From: Arcobacteraceae bacterium
GTDB taxonomy: Bacteria; Campylobacterota; Campylobacteria; Campylobacterales; Arcobacteraceae
Direction: 5' to 3'
NCBI GenBank assembly: GCA_021107755.1
Contig: JAIOSF010000022.1
Span: 62,001 to 126,000, forward strand
DNA length: 64,000 bases
The notes below the pieces were generated by a model. The model was not told the origin of the DNA, made no database searches, and worked only from the letters and a program-made list of their open reading frames with translations. Numbering within the stretch: position 1 is the first letter of the stretch; each line of letters opens with the position of its first letter. Position numbers and translations under genes: made by a program. Below, piece after piece: positions 35,112 through 44,550 of the stretch.

Positions 35112-35625
35112 TTATAACCTCTATTTTCATTTTTGTATTATCTGATTTAATATATTTTTTCATCAAATCTAAATATAAATTTTCACCTTCATATCTATTA
35201 TTATATTGTATCGCTTCAAAAGGTAAATTGTTTTTCGCAATTTTAGTTTGGATATTATACTCTAATTGTTCAGTTGCAATATCAATATCATTTTCAAGTT
35301 GTAAATTTACATTTCCATCTATATAAAGTTGGTTTTCAATTTTTATAAAATGATCTCCACTTACAATATTAGCACTATTGTTTGTATCACCTTTGCTTAT
35401 TATTGTACCATCAACTAATTCTTCTCTTGTTTTATACATATAAGCTTCACTTGAACGAACAACCTGTTTTACACCTGTTGTTGTGATATCATATGCTGTT
35501 GAGTTATAAAAACTTATCTCAGGTTTTTCTTCATTATCTATATGAACAACTTTTGTATCTTTTTCATAAAATAAAACTATTACAGTAGCTACAAGTAACA
35601 GATATATAAATTTATTTATACCCAT
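35104..35625 (-). CDS. lptC: LPS export ABC transporter periplasmic protein LptC
   Basis: A 173-residue bitopic protein with one N-terminal membrane helix (FIYLLLVATVIVLFY) and a periplasmic beta domain (FYNSTAYDITTTGVKQVV, VSGDHFIKIENQLYIDGNVNLQ). Sequence similarity in this family is low; the call rests on topology and on its position between kdsC and lptA. Confidence 0.85.
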   Translation of the reverse strand: MGINKFIYLLLVATVIVLFYEKDTKVVHIDNEEKPEISFYNSTAYDITTTGVKQVVRSSEAYMYKTREELVDGTIISKGDTNNSANIVSGDHFIKIENQLYIDGNVNLQLENDIDIATEQLEYNIQTKIAKNNLPFEAIQYNNRYEGENLYLDLMKKYIKSDNTKMKIEVINE

Positions 35626-36110
35626 AACTCTTTTAAGCCTTCTAATTGATCCTCTTGTATAATATACTCAATCATCTCTCTAACAGCACCATTTCCACCA
35701 TTTTTTGTGCAAACTACATTTACTAAAGATTTTATATCATCAACAGCATCACCAACGCAAAACGATAAAGCTACCTTTTTTAACATTTTGTAATCATTTA
35801 AATCATCACCAATAGCAGCAGTTTGCTCCCATGTTAAGTTTTCCTCTTGCAATATTTTTTCTAATATCTCATCTTTATTATCGAACCCTTGATAAAGATG
35901 TGTAATACCAAGTTCTTTTGCTCTTCTCTCTACTAGTTGTGATTTTCTTCCTGTTATAATTGCAGCTTTTTTTCCCATCTTTTTTGTCCAAGAGGCAACT
36001 GCTAGTCCATCTTTTACATCAAAGTTTTTTAACTCTTCTCCATTATTTGAATAGATAATAGAACCATCTGTTAATGTACCATCAACATCAAGTATAATAA
36101 GTTCTATCAT
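35616..36110 (-). CDS. kdsC: 3-deoxy-D-manno-octulosonate 8-phosphate phosphatase
   Basis: A 164-residue HAD phosphatase without a cap domain. Motif I is LDVDGTLTDG (about 5-14), then ITGRKSQLVERRAKELG and the Asp motif GDDLNDYKML. It releases phosphate from KDO 8-phosphate in LPS inner-core synthesis. The chosen start is ATG 36108-36110, one base after the hisB stop, with AAGGTG 9 nt upstream. A GTG 12 nt earlier is less likely. Confidence 0.92.
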   Translation of the reverse strand: MIELIILDVDGTLTDGSIIYSNNGEELKNFDVKDGLAVASWTKKMGKKAAIITGRKSQLVERRAKELGITHLYQGFDNKDEILEKILQEENLTWEQTAAIGDDLNDYKMLKKVALSFCVGDAVDDIKSLVNVVCTKNGGNGAVREMIEYIIQEDQLEGLKELWV

Positions 36111-36111
36111 C

Positions 36112-36684
36112 TTATAAAACACCTTTTGTACTAGGGATGCCTAACTTTTCATTTGTAACTAAGGCTCTTCTTAATGCTACTGCAAAAGCTTTAAATGCTG
36201 CTTCGATGATATGGTGTTTGTTTCTTCCTCTATCTTGAATAATATGCGCTGTAATTCCACTATTCATAACAACTGCATGAAAAAATTCTTCAGCTAGTTC
36301 TACATCAAAAGAACCAACTTTTCCAAATATATCCATCTCATATACCAAAAATGGTCTATTACTTAAATCCAAGGCACAAGTTACACTTGCTTCATCCATT
36401 ACAACTGTTGCATTTCCATATCTTTCAACATTTTGTATAGGGAATATCTCTTTTTTTAAAAGTTGTCCTATAACAATACCACAATCTTCAACACTGTGGT
36501 GATCATCTACATGTAAATCACCATTACAATTTATCTCAATATCAATACCACTATGTTTGCTCAAAGCTTCTAACATATGGTCAAAAAAACCAATACCTGT
36601 TTCTATTGATGATTTTCCAGTTCCATTTATATCTAAAGTACAACTAATTTTTGTCTCTTTTGTAACTCGTTCTATCTTTTCCAT
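36112..36684 (-). CDS. hisB: Imidazoleglycerol-phosphate dehydratase
   Basis: A 190-residue monofunctional HisB. Metal-binding motifs are FFDHML, LHVDDHHSVED, DRGRNKHHIIEA and EFFHAV. It converts imidazoleglycerol phosphate to imidazoleacetol phosphate in histidine synthesis. It lacks the histidinol phosphatase domain fused to it in enterobacteria. It is followed directly by kdsC, a gene pairing seen in Campylobacterota. Confidence 0.96.
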   Translation of the reverse strand: MEKIERVTKETKISCTLDINGTGKSSIETGIGFFDHMLEALSKHSGIDIEINCNGDLHVDDHHSVEDCGIVIGQLLKKEIFPIQNVERYGNATVVMDEASVTCALDLSNRPFLVYEMDIFGKVGSFDVELAEEFFHAVVMNSGITAHIIQDRGRNKHHIIEAAFKAFAVALRRALVTNEKLGIPSTKGVL

Positions 36685-36693
36685 AATGTATCC

Positions 36694-37509
36694 TTACTGA
36701 GCTATTATCATAGCTGTTTTTAGATTATTTTTTTCTTTGAAATCTCTCGCTTCATCTTCACTTCTAAATCCACTTATCCAGACTCTTTTTATTTTTGTAC
36801 CATTTAAAAGTCCATCTTTTAAAACTACTCTATATTTATTTTCATCTAAAATCATTTCAAATTTTCTTTTTGTAATATTTGCACCCTCAACTCTTGCAAA
36901 TACACCAACTTGAACATAATAATTTCCTACAGTTGCTGTTGCTTGTTTCTCTTCATATGTTGTTGCAATTTTTCCATTAAATCCGAGGACTGTAATTTTA
37001 ACTTTTGCTGTCCCTTTTTTTACCATATCTATATCATGTGCGGCTTTATTGGAAAGATCAATTATCCTACCAGTTACAAAAGGTCCCCTATCATTAATTC
37101 TTACGACTGTACTTTTCCCATTTTCCAAGTTGTCAACTCTTAGCATTGTATTCATAGGTAATGTTTTATGCGCTGCTGTTTGCCCATACATATTATATAT
37201 TTCCCCATTACTTGTTTTTTTAGCATGGAAATCTGGACCATACCAAGATGCTATTCCGCTAAATTTATCATTTACATGTGCAACTGTTGGGTGATAAGTC
37301 TTACCAAATACCTCATATGAACGCATTGTAGCTCTATGCATAGCTTGACTATCATTGATTTTCTGTGTTTTTGTGGCTGTTTTTTGATATTGTTGATTAG
37401 AATATGATGAAGAATAATAACTTTTATCAACATAGCCGTATCGACTACCACACCCTGTAAATATTATTATTAAAAAAAGTGCTACTACTTTATCTAAACT
37501 TAATAACAA
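36694..37509 (-). CDS. rlpA: Septal ring lytic transglycosylase RlpA family lipoprotein
   Basis: A 271-residue lipoprotein with lipobox FTGC (Cys near residue 20). The double-psi beta-barrel domain spans about 80-175 (SGIASWYGPDFHAKKTSNGE, NGKSTVVRINDRGPF, GRIIDLSNKAA). The C-terminal SPOR domain is at about 195-271 (YYVQVGVFAR). RlpA cleaves denuded peptidoglycan at the division septum. Its start lies 20 nt inside the mltD gene, so the two are coupled. Confidence 0.9.
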   Translation of the reverse strand: MLLSLDKVVALFLIIIFTGCGSRYGYVDKSYYSSSYSNQQYQKTATKTQKINDSQAMHRATMRSYEVFGKTYHPTVAHVNDKFSGIASWYGPDFHAKKTSNGEIYNMYGQTAAHKTLPMNTMLRVDNLENGKSTVVRINDRGPFVTGRIIDLSNKAAHDIDMVKKGTAKVKITVLGFNGKIATTYEEKQATATVGNYYVQVGVFARVEGANITKRKFEMILDENKYRVVLKDGLLNGTKIKRVWISGFRSEDEARDFKEKNNLKTAMIIAQ

Positions 37510-38875
37510 TTTTATCTCCAGTTCGTATCATACTTGTTTTAAGATTATTATCTTTCATCAATTGTTTAAAATCTACATTGTGCTTTGTTGCAATCTTACT
37601 TAATGTATCTCCTACACGCACAGTATAATGAATCGGCCTTTTGTAAAGTTCTGGGTCAACTGGTATTACTAGTTCTTGATTTACACTTAAAAAGTTTGAT
37701 TTTAAATGATTATGTTTTTTTATCATTTTATAATTTATTGAATATTGTCTACCAATAGAAGCTAAACTATCCCCTCTTTTTACTTTATATACCTCATACT
37801 GAGTTGCTTTTAAATTATGTTTATTTGCATTGTATCTTGAAAGTTTTGAATAAGGTATGTATAAAGTATAAGTATCATCATCAAGTGGTAAGATATTTCT
37901 TTTGATATGTTGATTTAACTCTTTTAGTTTCTCTTTATCAACACCTATAACCTCTGCAACATTTCGTAAAAGCACTCCACCTTTTACCTCAATATTTGCG
38001 ATTGGATCACTTATACCCCTATTTAAAAGATGAGTATTTTCATCTTTAATTAAGAAGTCACTATTATTCATCATAGCTAACGATATGATTTTTCTTATAT
38101 ACCCTCGGCTCTCTTCAGGTAAGTATTGTCTAGAAACACCTTTTTGAACAACTAACAGTTTATCAATATCTGGTTTATAATCCCACTTTTTAACTGCTTT
38201 ATATACTTTATTGAGTTCTCGAAATTTTACTCTTCTTGTTTGATAAAGTCTTATTGTTTTTCTATATTCATTAATCTTTGCTTCTTTTCTACAAACTTTG
38301 TACCCAACATCTTCACAATACATATCAATAGTAGCTCGAGTTAATCCCTCTATAACTCTCCCCTCTCCACAGTTATATGCAACAGCTGCTAAATACCATT
38401 TATCAAACATCTCATGAAGTCTTTTTAAATATTCTACCGCAGCTTGTGTTGATTTTACAATATCCATTCTCTCATCAATAAACTCATTTGTTTTCAATCC
38501 ATAGTGATTTGCAGTACCTTCCATAAACTGCCACATCCCTTTTGCACTTTTATGACTAGAGGCATCTAAAACAAAATTTGATTCAGCCATTACAAGGTAT
38601 AAAAAAGCTGATGGGATATTGTTTTCTCTTAAAACTTTTTTAATTTTAGGGACAAATAAATATGCATTATTGAGTTTTTGTGTATACCGCTCTTGAGTAT
38701 ATTTTAAATTCTTTTGGAACTCTTGTTGTAATTGATAATCAGTAATATACTCACTGCTAATATCTAACTCTTCTAAAACTTTTAAATCACTATTTACAAA
38801 TGCGGTGCTTACTAATGTAGCATTTAAAAATGATGCTACGAGGGACAATAATATTACTTTTAAAAATAACTTCAA
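37490..38875 (-). CDS. mltD: Membrane-bound lytic murein transglycosylase D-like with LysM repeats
   Basis: A 461-residue exported protein with a signal peptide. The SLT transglycosylase domain spans about 75-200 (catalytic Glu in VMAESNF, then SAKGMWQFMEGTA and AYNCGEGRV). A middle region follows, then at least two LysM repeats at the end (VKRGDSLASIGRQYS, VRVGDTLSKIATKH). It cuts peptidoglycan between MurNAc and GlcNAc. Coupling to rlpA suggests joint work on the cell wall. Confidence 0.9.
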   Translation of the reverse strand: MKLFLKVILLSLVASFLNATLVSTAFVNSDLKVLEELDISSEYITDYQLQQEFQKNLKYTQERYTQKLNNAYLFVPKIKKVLRENNIPSAFLYLVMAESNFVLDASSHKSAKGMWQFMEGTANHYGLKTNEFIDERMDIVKSTQAAVEYLKRLHEMFDKWYLAAVAYNCGEGRVIEGLTRATIDMYCEDVGYKVCRKEAKINEYRKTIRLYQTRRVKFRELNKVYKAVKKWDYKPDIDKLLVVQKGVSRQYLPEESRGYIRKIISLAMMNNSDFLIKDENTHLLNRGISDPIANIEVKGGVLLRNVAEVIGVDKEKLKELNQHIKRNILPLDDDTYTLYIPYSKLSRYNANKHNLKATQYEVYKVKRGDSLASIGRQYSINYKMIKKHNHLKSNFLSVNQELVIPVDPELYKRPIHYTVRVGDTLSKIATKHNVDFKQLMKDNNLKTSMIRTGDKIVIKFR

Positions 38876-38924
38876 CTAAATACCTTTTATTTAAATTTAA
38901 TAATTGTATATATTTTAGCTAATT

Positions 38925-39710
38925 TTATCTATCAAACTCTTTAAATAAGGCTTTTGCATTACTTGTAGTAAGATTTTCTATCTCTTTTTTTGATTTTTTT
39001 AAGATTTCAGAGACTTTTTCTGCTATGTTATTTGTATACATAGGTGTATTTCGTGTTCCTCTGAAAGGGTGAGGTGTTAAGTAAGGTGAATCTGTTTCAA
39101 TAAGCAGTTTTTCGAGTGGAATTTTTGGCAACACCTCTACTAGTTTTTTTGCATTTTTAAAAGTTACTACTCCACCTATTCCAAAATAAAAGTTATGCTC
39201 ACTCAAAACAAGTAAGTGTTCGCTTGCATTATAGCAATGTAGAACACCTCCAACTTCGCAAGCTTCTGATTCTATTAAAATAGTTCTACTATCATCTGAA
39301 GCATCCCGTATATGAACTATAAGAGGTTTTTTCACCTTTTTTGCAAACTCTATTTGTGCTTTGAAGATATCTTTTTGAAGTTGTATATTTTGTTGTTTTT
39401 CATCTTCATCAAGAGGGAGTCTAAAATAATCTAAACCACACTCTCCTACAGCTATACACTTAGGATGGGTTACATACTTTTCTAAAATTGCTAAATCAAA
39501 TTTTTCACAATCATAAGGGTGAACACCAACAGCAAAAAACACTTCATCATATTTTTCACTTAAAGCTACAGATTTTTCTAGGTCATGAGGATCTGCACCT
39601 GGTATTAAAAAAGCTTCAACACCATTTTGTAATGCAGTTTGTATAACATCATCTATGTCATCTTGGTATTGTATATTATCAAGATGACAATGTGTATCTA
39701 TTATTGACAT
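38925..39710 (-). CDS. tatD: TatD family hydrolase
   Basis: A 261-residue metal-dependent hydrolase. Ligand motifs are DTHCHLDN (5-12), VGECGLDYFR, IVHIRDAS, LHCYNAS and IETDSPYLTPHPFRG. Family members are 3'-5' DNases involved in DNA repair or fragmentation. It follows the 97-residue gene by 16 nt on the same strand. Confidence 0.93.
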   Translation of the reverse strand: MSIIDTHCHLDNIQYQDDIDDVIQTALQNGVEAFLIPGADPHDLEKSVALSEKYDEVFFAVGVHPYDCEKFDLAILEKYVTHPKCIAVGECGLDYFRLPLDEDEKQQNIQLQKDIFKAQIEFAKKVKKPLIVHIRDASDDSRTILIESEACEVGGVLHCYNASEHLLVLSEHNFYFGIGGVVTFKNAKKLVEVLPKIPLEKLLIETDSPYLTPHPFRGTRNTPMYTNNIAEKVSEILKKSKKEIENLTTSNAKALFKEFDR

Positions 39711-39726
39711 TAACTAAACAAAAAGC

Positions 39727-40020
39727 CTAAGCAGCCATTCTTGTTTCAACTTCTTTTAAAAGTTCTGGTAGTTTTGACACATCTTCTCTTTTAATCCAAG
39801 CAGTTATACCAAAGTTTTTGAACGCATCATAATCACTAGGATCATCAATAATTGCTATTGAAGTAAACTTATCCTTACAAAGATCATGTTTTTTCTCTTC
39901 ATAGTCAAATATACTATTGATATCTATTATAACCACATCTGCATCTCCATCACAACCACTATGTACAAAACAAATTTCGTAACCTTCTGCTTCTACATCT
40001 TCAAAACTTGAAATTTTCAT
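39727..40020 (-). CDS. Small protein resembling a degenerate response-regulator receiver
   Basis: A 97-residue protein starting at ATG 40018-40020 with GGAG 6 nt upstream; an earlier in-frame TTG is unlikely. DADVVIIDINSI resembles the strand that holds the phosphorylated Asp in receiver domains. FGITAWIKREDVSKLPELL resembles the final Lys-containing strand and helix. The acidic pair near the N-terminus is missing. This is a fold-level guess with low certainty. It lies between hslU and tatD. Confidence 0.55.
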   Translation of the reverse strand: MKISSFEDVEAEGYEICFVHSGCDGDADVVIIDINSIFDYEEKKHDLCKDKFTSIAIIDDPSDYDAFKNFGITAWIKREDVSKLPELLKEVETRMAA

Positions 40021-40073
40021 AACTTTCTCCAAAATGAATTATTAACTATTTTAACCAAACCTATCTTATGGCA

Positions 40074-41402
40074 TTATAAAATATATCGAGCGGTATCTTC
40101 GTTTTGAGCAATATTTTCTAATTTTTCAAGAACTAATTCTTTTTTAACTACTATTGTCTCTCCACTATGTTCATCTGCATCAAAACTAATATCTTCTAAA
40201 ACTTTTTCTATCACAGTATGTAATCGTCTTGCCCCTATATCTTCAGCTTTTTCATTTGCACTCACACTGAGCTTCGCAAAAGAACGAATCGCATCATCTT
40301 CAAACTCTAAATTAACACCCTCTACTTTTAGTAAAGCTTCATATTGTCGTAAAAGTGAATTTTTTGTATTTGTAAGAATCTTATATAATGATTCTTCATC
40401 AAGAGGATTTAACTCCACTCTTAAAGGAAATCTTCCTTGAAGTTCTGGAAGTAGATCACTTGGTTTGCTTACATGAAATGCCCCAGCAGCTATAAAAAGG
40501 ATATGATCCGTTTTAATCTGTCCATATTTTGTATGAACACTACTTCCCTCAACAATTGGTAATAAATCTCGCTGCACCCCCTCTTTACTCGGGTCTTGGT
40601 TTTTACTTGAGTTTCCCGTTGCTATTTTATCTATCTCATCAAGAAAAATGATACCACCATTCTCACATCTGTTTACTGCCTCTTGTTTTAAAGCATCTTT
40701 ATCAAGAAGGTTATCACTAGCAAGAACTCTTAATTGTTGTTTTGCTTCTTTTATAGTAACCTCTTTTTTTATCTTCTCTTTCCCCATTTTTCCCATCATA
40801 TTATTGATACTTTCACTAATAGCACTCATATCCATAGGCATATTACTATCAACTATCTCAACATGTGTTGTTTTAGGAATCTCTATAGTGATTTTTTTAT
40901 CATCCATAGAACCATCTTTTACTTTAGCTTCCATCATATTGTATGTTTTTATAAATGATTCTTTTGCATTTTCACTAGCACTTTCTGGTAAAGGTGGTAC
41001 AAGTATCTCTACAATTTGTTTGATAACTTCATCATCAATAGAGCCTTTTATTTGTTCTTCATATTCTTTTGTTACCAGATTATAAGATTCATGTGCTAAA
41101 TCTTTTATCATAGATTCAACTTCTCGTCCCACATATCCAACTTCTGTATATTTACTCGCTTCAACCTTAATAAATGGAAGATTCATCATCTTTGCCATTC
41201 TTCTTGCAATCTCTGTTTTACCTACACCAGTACTTCCTATCATAAGGATATTTTTTGGCATAATCTCCTCTTGCATAGAAGTATCAAGTTGCATTCTTCT
41301 ATATCTGTTTCGTAAAGCAATCGCAATAGTTTTCTTAGCATCTTTTTGACCAATGATATAATCATCAAGATAAGCTACTATCTGTTTTGGAGTCATATCC
41401 AT
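40074..41402 (-). CDS. hslU: ATP-dependent protease ATPase subunit HslU
   Basis: A 442-residue AAA+ unfoldase. Walker A is GSTGVGKTEIARR (about 57-69). A family-specific I domain spans about 110-240. Walker B is IIFLDEIDKIA, and the sensor region contains LQGRFPLRVEL. The C-terminus ARYIL docks into HslV. It feeds unfolded substrates to HslV. Its start overlaps the hslV stop by one base. Confidence 0.97.
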   Translation of the reverse strand: MDMTPKQIVAYLDDYIIGQKDAKKTIAIALRNRYRRMQLDTSMQEEIMPKNILMIGSTGVGKTEIARRMAKMMNLPFIKVEASKYTEVGYVGREVESMIKDLAHESYNLVTKEYEEQIKGSIDDEVIKQIVEILVPPLPESASENAKESFIKTYNMMEAKVKDGSMDDKKITIEIPKTTHVEIVDSNMPMDMSAISESINNMMGKMGKEKIKKEVTIKEAKQQLRVLASDNLLDKDALKQEAVNRCENGGIIFLDEIDKIATGNSSKNQDPSKEGVQRDLLPIVEGSSVHTKYGQIKTDHILFIAAGAFHVSKPSDLLPELQGRFPLRVELNPLDEESLYKILTNTKNSLLRQYEALLKVEGVNLEFEDDAIRSFAKLSVSANEKAEDIGARRLHTVIEKVLEDISFDADEHSGETIVVKKELVLEKLENIAQNEDTARYIL

Positions 41403-41950
41403 TATTTCTCTTCCTTATTCAGTGTTAATGTTTTTATATTTTGATTTGTATATATACAAAGTTCACCTGCTGTCATTAATGACTCTTTCACAAGTTCCAA
41501 TGGTTCTAAATTTGAATGTTTTTTTAAAGCCCGTGCTGCTGCTATTGCAAAGTTTCCACCACTTCCTATACTTGCTAAACACCCATCTTCAGGCTCCACA
41601 ACATCCCCAGTACCACTTAAAATAAAGATATGGTTTTCATTTAAAACTAACATCATCGCTTCAAGGCGTCTTAGTGTTTTATCTTTTCTCCACTCTTTTG
41701 AAAAGTTTATAACTGACTTTAGTAAATCACCTTTTGTATTTTCCAAATGTACTTCAAACATATCAAAAAGGTTAAAAGCATCTGCAGTACTACCCGCAAA
41801 TCCTGCTAACACTTTTCCATTGTAAAGTGTTCGTATTTTTGTAGCATTATTTTTTAAAACTGTATCACCAAATGTAACCTGTCCATCACCACCAATTACA
41901 GCAGTTCCATCTTCACTTTTATATGCAAGTATCGTTGTAGCATCAAACAT
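41402..41950 (-). CDS. hslV: ATP-dependent protease peptidase subunit HslV
   Basis: A 182-residue proteasome-like peptidase. The mature N-terminus is expected at the Thr of [20 protein letters not shown] after a four-residue propeptide (MFDA). [11 protein letters not shown] and a final [16 protein letters not shown] complete the fold. It forms the double hexamer that degrades proteins delivered by HslU. It lies 11 nt after rplI in the same transcript. Confidence 0.96.
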   Translation of the reverse strand: MFDATTILAYKSEDGTAVIGGDGQVTFGDTVLKNNATKIRTLYNGKVLAGFAGSTADAFNLFDMFEVHLENTKGDLLKSVINFSKEWRKDKTLRRLEAMMLVLNENHIFILSGTGDVVEPEDGCLASIGSGGNFAIAAARALKKHSNLEPLELVKESLMTAGELCIYTNQNIKTLTLNKEEK

Positions 41951-41961
41951 AAATTAAACTC

Positions 41962-42411
41962 CTAAACTTCAGCTATAACATCAATTTTAGCAATAGCATG
42001 AATACCATTACCAAGTTTACAATCAGCTTCAAAGATACCTACACCTTTTATCTTATCTTTGAGTGTTATTTGTTTTTTATCAATACCGATGTTTGCTTGT
42101 TCATACATCACTTGTTGAACCTCTTTATTTGTTACACTTCCTATTAAGTGTCCATTTGCTCCAACTTTATGTTTAATTGTAAACTGAAAACTATCTATTT
42201 TTTCTTTAATCTCATTTGCTTCTGCAATCTCATCTTCTAAAGCTTGTTTAATATTAGCTTGCTCAATTTTCCACTCTTCTAAAACTTCTGGTGTTGCGTG
42301 TTTAGCAAAACCTTTTCCTACTAAAAAGTTTTTCCCATAACCATCTTTTACCTCTTTTACTTCTCCAGCTTTCCCTAATGACTTCACATCTTTAATTAAT
42401 AATACTTTCAT
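41962..42411 (-). CDS. rplI: Large ribosomal subunit protein bL9
   Basis: A 149-residue protein with N-terminal MKVLLIKDVKSLGKAGEVKEV and GYGKNFLVGKGFA, the bL9 signature. A long connecting helix and a C-terminal rRNA-binding domain (FGSVTNKEVQ-like region, residues 85-149) follow. It leads the rplI-hslV-hslU transcript. Confidence 0.97.
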   Translation of the reverse strand: MKVLLIKDVKSLGKAGEVKEVKDGYGKNFLVGKGFAKHATPEVLEEWKIEQANIKQALEDEIAEANEIKEKIDSFQFTIKHKVGANGHLIGSVTNKEVQQVMYEQANIGIDKKQITLKDKIKGVGIFEADCKLGNGIHAIAKIDVIAEV

Positions 42412-42456
42412 TTTAAATCCTATTTGTTAGTTACTCTATAGTAATAATTTTTGTGA

Positions 42457-42462
42457 ATTATA
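42457..42462 (-). promoter_or_regulatory. -10 box of rplI-hslV-hslU
   Basis: On the minus strand GTATGGTATAATTC contains a perfect TATAAT with an upstream TGG, an extended -10 form, 46 nt before the rplI ATG. Confidence 0.65.
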
Positions 42463-42499
42463 CCATACAACTTCTTTGATGAGATTTGTAGTCTATTTA

Positions 42500-43279
42500 C
42501 TAAAGTATTTTATTTAGCATCATTAAAAGTTTCTCACTTTTAATTGGTTTAGTAAGCCAAGCTTTTGCCCCAATATGTTTCCCATAATTAATTAAATCTT
42601 GATTCATATAATCAATAAGCATAATAATTGGTATTTGGTCATATTGTATATTTTGTTTAATTTTTAAAAGCATCTCTCTAGAACCAATATTTTTTGTACT
42701 TAAATCACATATTATAAGATCTATATCATGATTTAATACTTTTTGATACCCATCATCTCCATTATCTGCCATATAAACATTGTATCCATTTTCCACTACA
42801 ATTTTTTTTATCATATATCTTATAATCGTTGCGTCTTCAACTACTAGAATAGTTTTTTTATCTTCTTCCTCTATAAGACCATTTTGGGCTATTTGAAGAT
42901 AATGTTCAAATTCTTTTTCAAAATATATTGTCAAGCTTTCAACTACTTCATCATCAAATATACCCATTGATACATTTTTTATAGCTAGTGCAATATAATC
43001 TTTAAATTCAATAAATAGCCCACAAATATTTTCATCCATAGAGAGTTTTTTATTTCTAATATCATCTAGTAAATCTTCTGCTTTATGTGTTACTCCAACT
43101 AAAGAGAACATCCCTAGTAAATCAGAAGTGCTCTTAATAGTGTGAATAGCACGAAACATCTCATTGATAACTTCAGTGCTATAATCACCATTTTTAAGGT
43201 CTATAAGTGCATTCTCTAAGCTTATAACTTTATTATTAAACTCATCGAAAAATATATTTTGATCAAATTCCATTTTCAT
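42500..43279 (-). CDS. Hpt domain plus response regulator receiver protein
   Basis: A 259-residue signalling protein. An N-terminal histidine phosphotransfer domain spans residues 1-110 (FRAIHTIKSTSDLLG with the phosphorylatable His near 47). A receiver domain spans about 143-259 (ILVVEDATIIRYMI, acceptor Asp in LIICDLSTKN, Lys in AWLTKPIKSEKL). There is no output domain. Such proteins relay phosphate in chemotaxis or other phosphorelays; the partner kinase is not in this neighbourhood. Confidence 0.9.
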   Translation of the reverse strand: MKMEFDQNIFFDEFNNKVISLENALIDLKNGDYSTEVINEMFRAIHTIKSTSDLLGMFSLVGVTHKAEDLLDDIRNKKLSMDENICGLFIEFKDYIALAIKNVSMGIFDDEVVESLTIYFEKEFEHYLQIAQNGLIEEEDKKTILVVEDATIIRYMIKKIVVENGYNVYMADNGDDGYQKVLNHDIDLIICDLSTKNIGSREMLLKIKQNIQYDQIPIIMLIDYMNQDLINYGKHIGAKAWLTKPIKSEKLLMMLNKIL

Positions 43280-43302
43280 CCAAATTTTAATTTATTATAG
43301 TT

Positions 43303-43308
43303 ATTATA
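43303..43308 (-). promoter_or_regulatory. -10 box of the Hpt-receiver gene
   Basis: On the minus strand TTTGGTATAATAAC gives TATAAT with an upstream TGG, 24 nt before the ATG, in the short divergent gap shared with the 68-residue gene. Confidence 0.55.
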
Positions 43309-43326
43309 CCAAAGAAGGATTAAAAT

Positions 43327-43533
43327 ATGAAAATGATAACTATTATAAACAATAGAATTGATGAAATAACAAATGAAGTTTTAGCATTAGTGGATAATCA
43401 AAAAATAAATTTAACTGATAAAAACGCCTTAATGCAGCCATTAGTTGAAGAAAAAAAAGTTCTAGAACATACCCTTGTGTATCTTGAAAAAATAAAAAAT
43501 ACTAATTATAAAGGGTTATGTGGAGGGGGATAA
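43327..43533 (+). CDS. Hypothetical 68-residue helical protein
   Basis: A small protein, mainly one or two helices likely to pair as a coiled coil (NRIDEITNEVLALV, VEEKKVLEHTLVYLEKIKN), ending GLCGGG. A GAAGGAT site precedes the ATG. It is divergent from the Hpt-receiver gene. No family is recognised; the Cys near the Gly-rich end may be functional. Confidence 0.65.
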   Translation: MKMITIINNRIDEITNEVLALVDNQKINLTDKNALMQPLVEEKKVLEHTLVYLEKIKNTNYKGLCGGG

Positions 43534-43647
43534 TTAAAATTTATACTAAAGTTTAAGTTGAAATATAAGTTAATTTTAGTATTATTCGCTTTCCATTTGT
43601 AGTATTGATTACATTTGAGATTAAATATACCAATCAGGAGGTCCATT

Positions 43648-43920
43648 ATGGCTTTAGATCAGGACGTAAAAAACGAGATTATCTCTAAACACCAAAGAGA
43701 TGCAAAAGATACAGGTTCAGCAGAAGTACAAATAGCAGTATTAAGCGCACAAATTAGTAGATTAACAGATCACTTAAAAGAAAATCACAAAGATCATCAT
43801 TCAAGATTAGGTCTATTAAAAATGGTTGGTAAAAGAAAAAGACTTCTTAAATACTTAAGAAGAACAGATTTCGCTAAATTTACACAACTTGTTGCTGATT
43901 TAGGTATCAGAGCAAAATAG
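43648..43920 (+). CDS. rpsO: Small ribosomal subunit protein uS15
   Basis: A 90-residue protein ([50 protein letters not shown]) with all uS15 landmarks. The start is ATG 43648, with a perfect AGGAGGT upstream; a longer frame from 43615 is rejected. It binds the 16S rRNA central domain. A strong terminator follows. Confidence 0.98.
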   Translation: MALDQDVKNEIISKHQRDAKDTGSAEVQIAVLSAQISRLTDHLKENHKDHHSRLGLLKMVGKRKRLLKYLRRTDFAKFTQLVADLGIRAK

Positions 43921-43942
43921 TTTTAACAAACTATAATTTTAT

Positions 43943-43983
43943 AAAAAAGGGAGGTAACTTAATGTTACCTCCCTTTTTTTTTC
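43943..43983 (+). terminator. Rho-independent terminator after rpsO
   Basis: AAAGGGAGGTAAC, loop TTAAT, GTTACCTCCC followed by nine or more T. It is one of two strong terminators in the window. Confidence 0.95.
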
Positions 43984-44080
43984 TTAAATTAACTTTAATT
44001 CAAATCAAACAAAAATTGTCTTAATTAAAACATTACAAGATTTTTAGTACAATTGCTTATATTAAAACAGTAGGAACAAT

Positions 44081-44479
44081 ATGTTATTAACAAAAAAAAG
44101 TGAATATGCTTTATTATCACTTGTAAGTATTGCAAAAAGTGACCAACCTAAAAATGTAGATATATTAGCAACTGAATTGGGTATATCAAAATCTTTTTTA
44201 GCAAAAATTTTACAAAACTTAGCAAAAAATGGGATACTGAACTCTTACAAAGGAAACAATGGTGGATTTACTTTAAAAAAACCTTGTGAAGAACTTACTA
44301 TTTTAGAGATCACATCAATTGCAGAGGAAAAAATCCCTTCTGTATTTGAATGTACTAGTATTAATAGTACTTGTAGTGCGAGTGTTAATGGTGGCTGTAC
44401 TGTTTTTCCACTCCTTGCTAATTTACAAAATAAAATCAATGGATTTTTAGATAATCTAACATTAAAAGATATTTTATAA
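44081..44479 (+). CDS. Rrf2 family transcriptional regulator
   Basis: A 132-residue protein with the Rrf2 winged helix (LTKKSEYALLSLVSIAK, LGISKSFLAKILQNLAKNGIL, GNNGGFTLKKP). A three-Cys loop, C-x6-C-x7-C (about residues 90-106), probably holds an iron-sulfur cluster, as in IscR/NsrR/RsrR-type sensors. It may sense Fe-S status, nitric oxide or redox state. It stands before the DHH gene with a 71-nt gap. Confidence 0.88.
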   Translation: MLLTKKSEYALLSLVSIAKSDQPKNVDILATELGISKSFLAKILQNLAKNGILNSYKGNNGGFTLKKPCEELTILEITSIAEEKIPSVFECTSINSTCSASVNGGCTVFPLLANLQNKINGFLDNLTLKDIL

Positions 44480-44550
44480 TCACAAACAAGTGAGTTGTAA
44501 TCACTTTTAATGTATAATAACTATACAAAATAATAGAAGGTTTTTTCATA

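Noticed and set aside
43615-43647. Longer N-terminus for rpsO
   Set aside because: AGGAGGT just before ATG 43648 and the conserved start of uS15 fix the shorter form.
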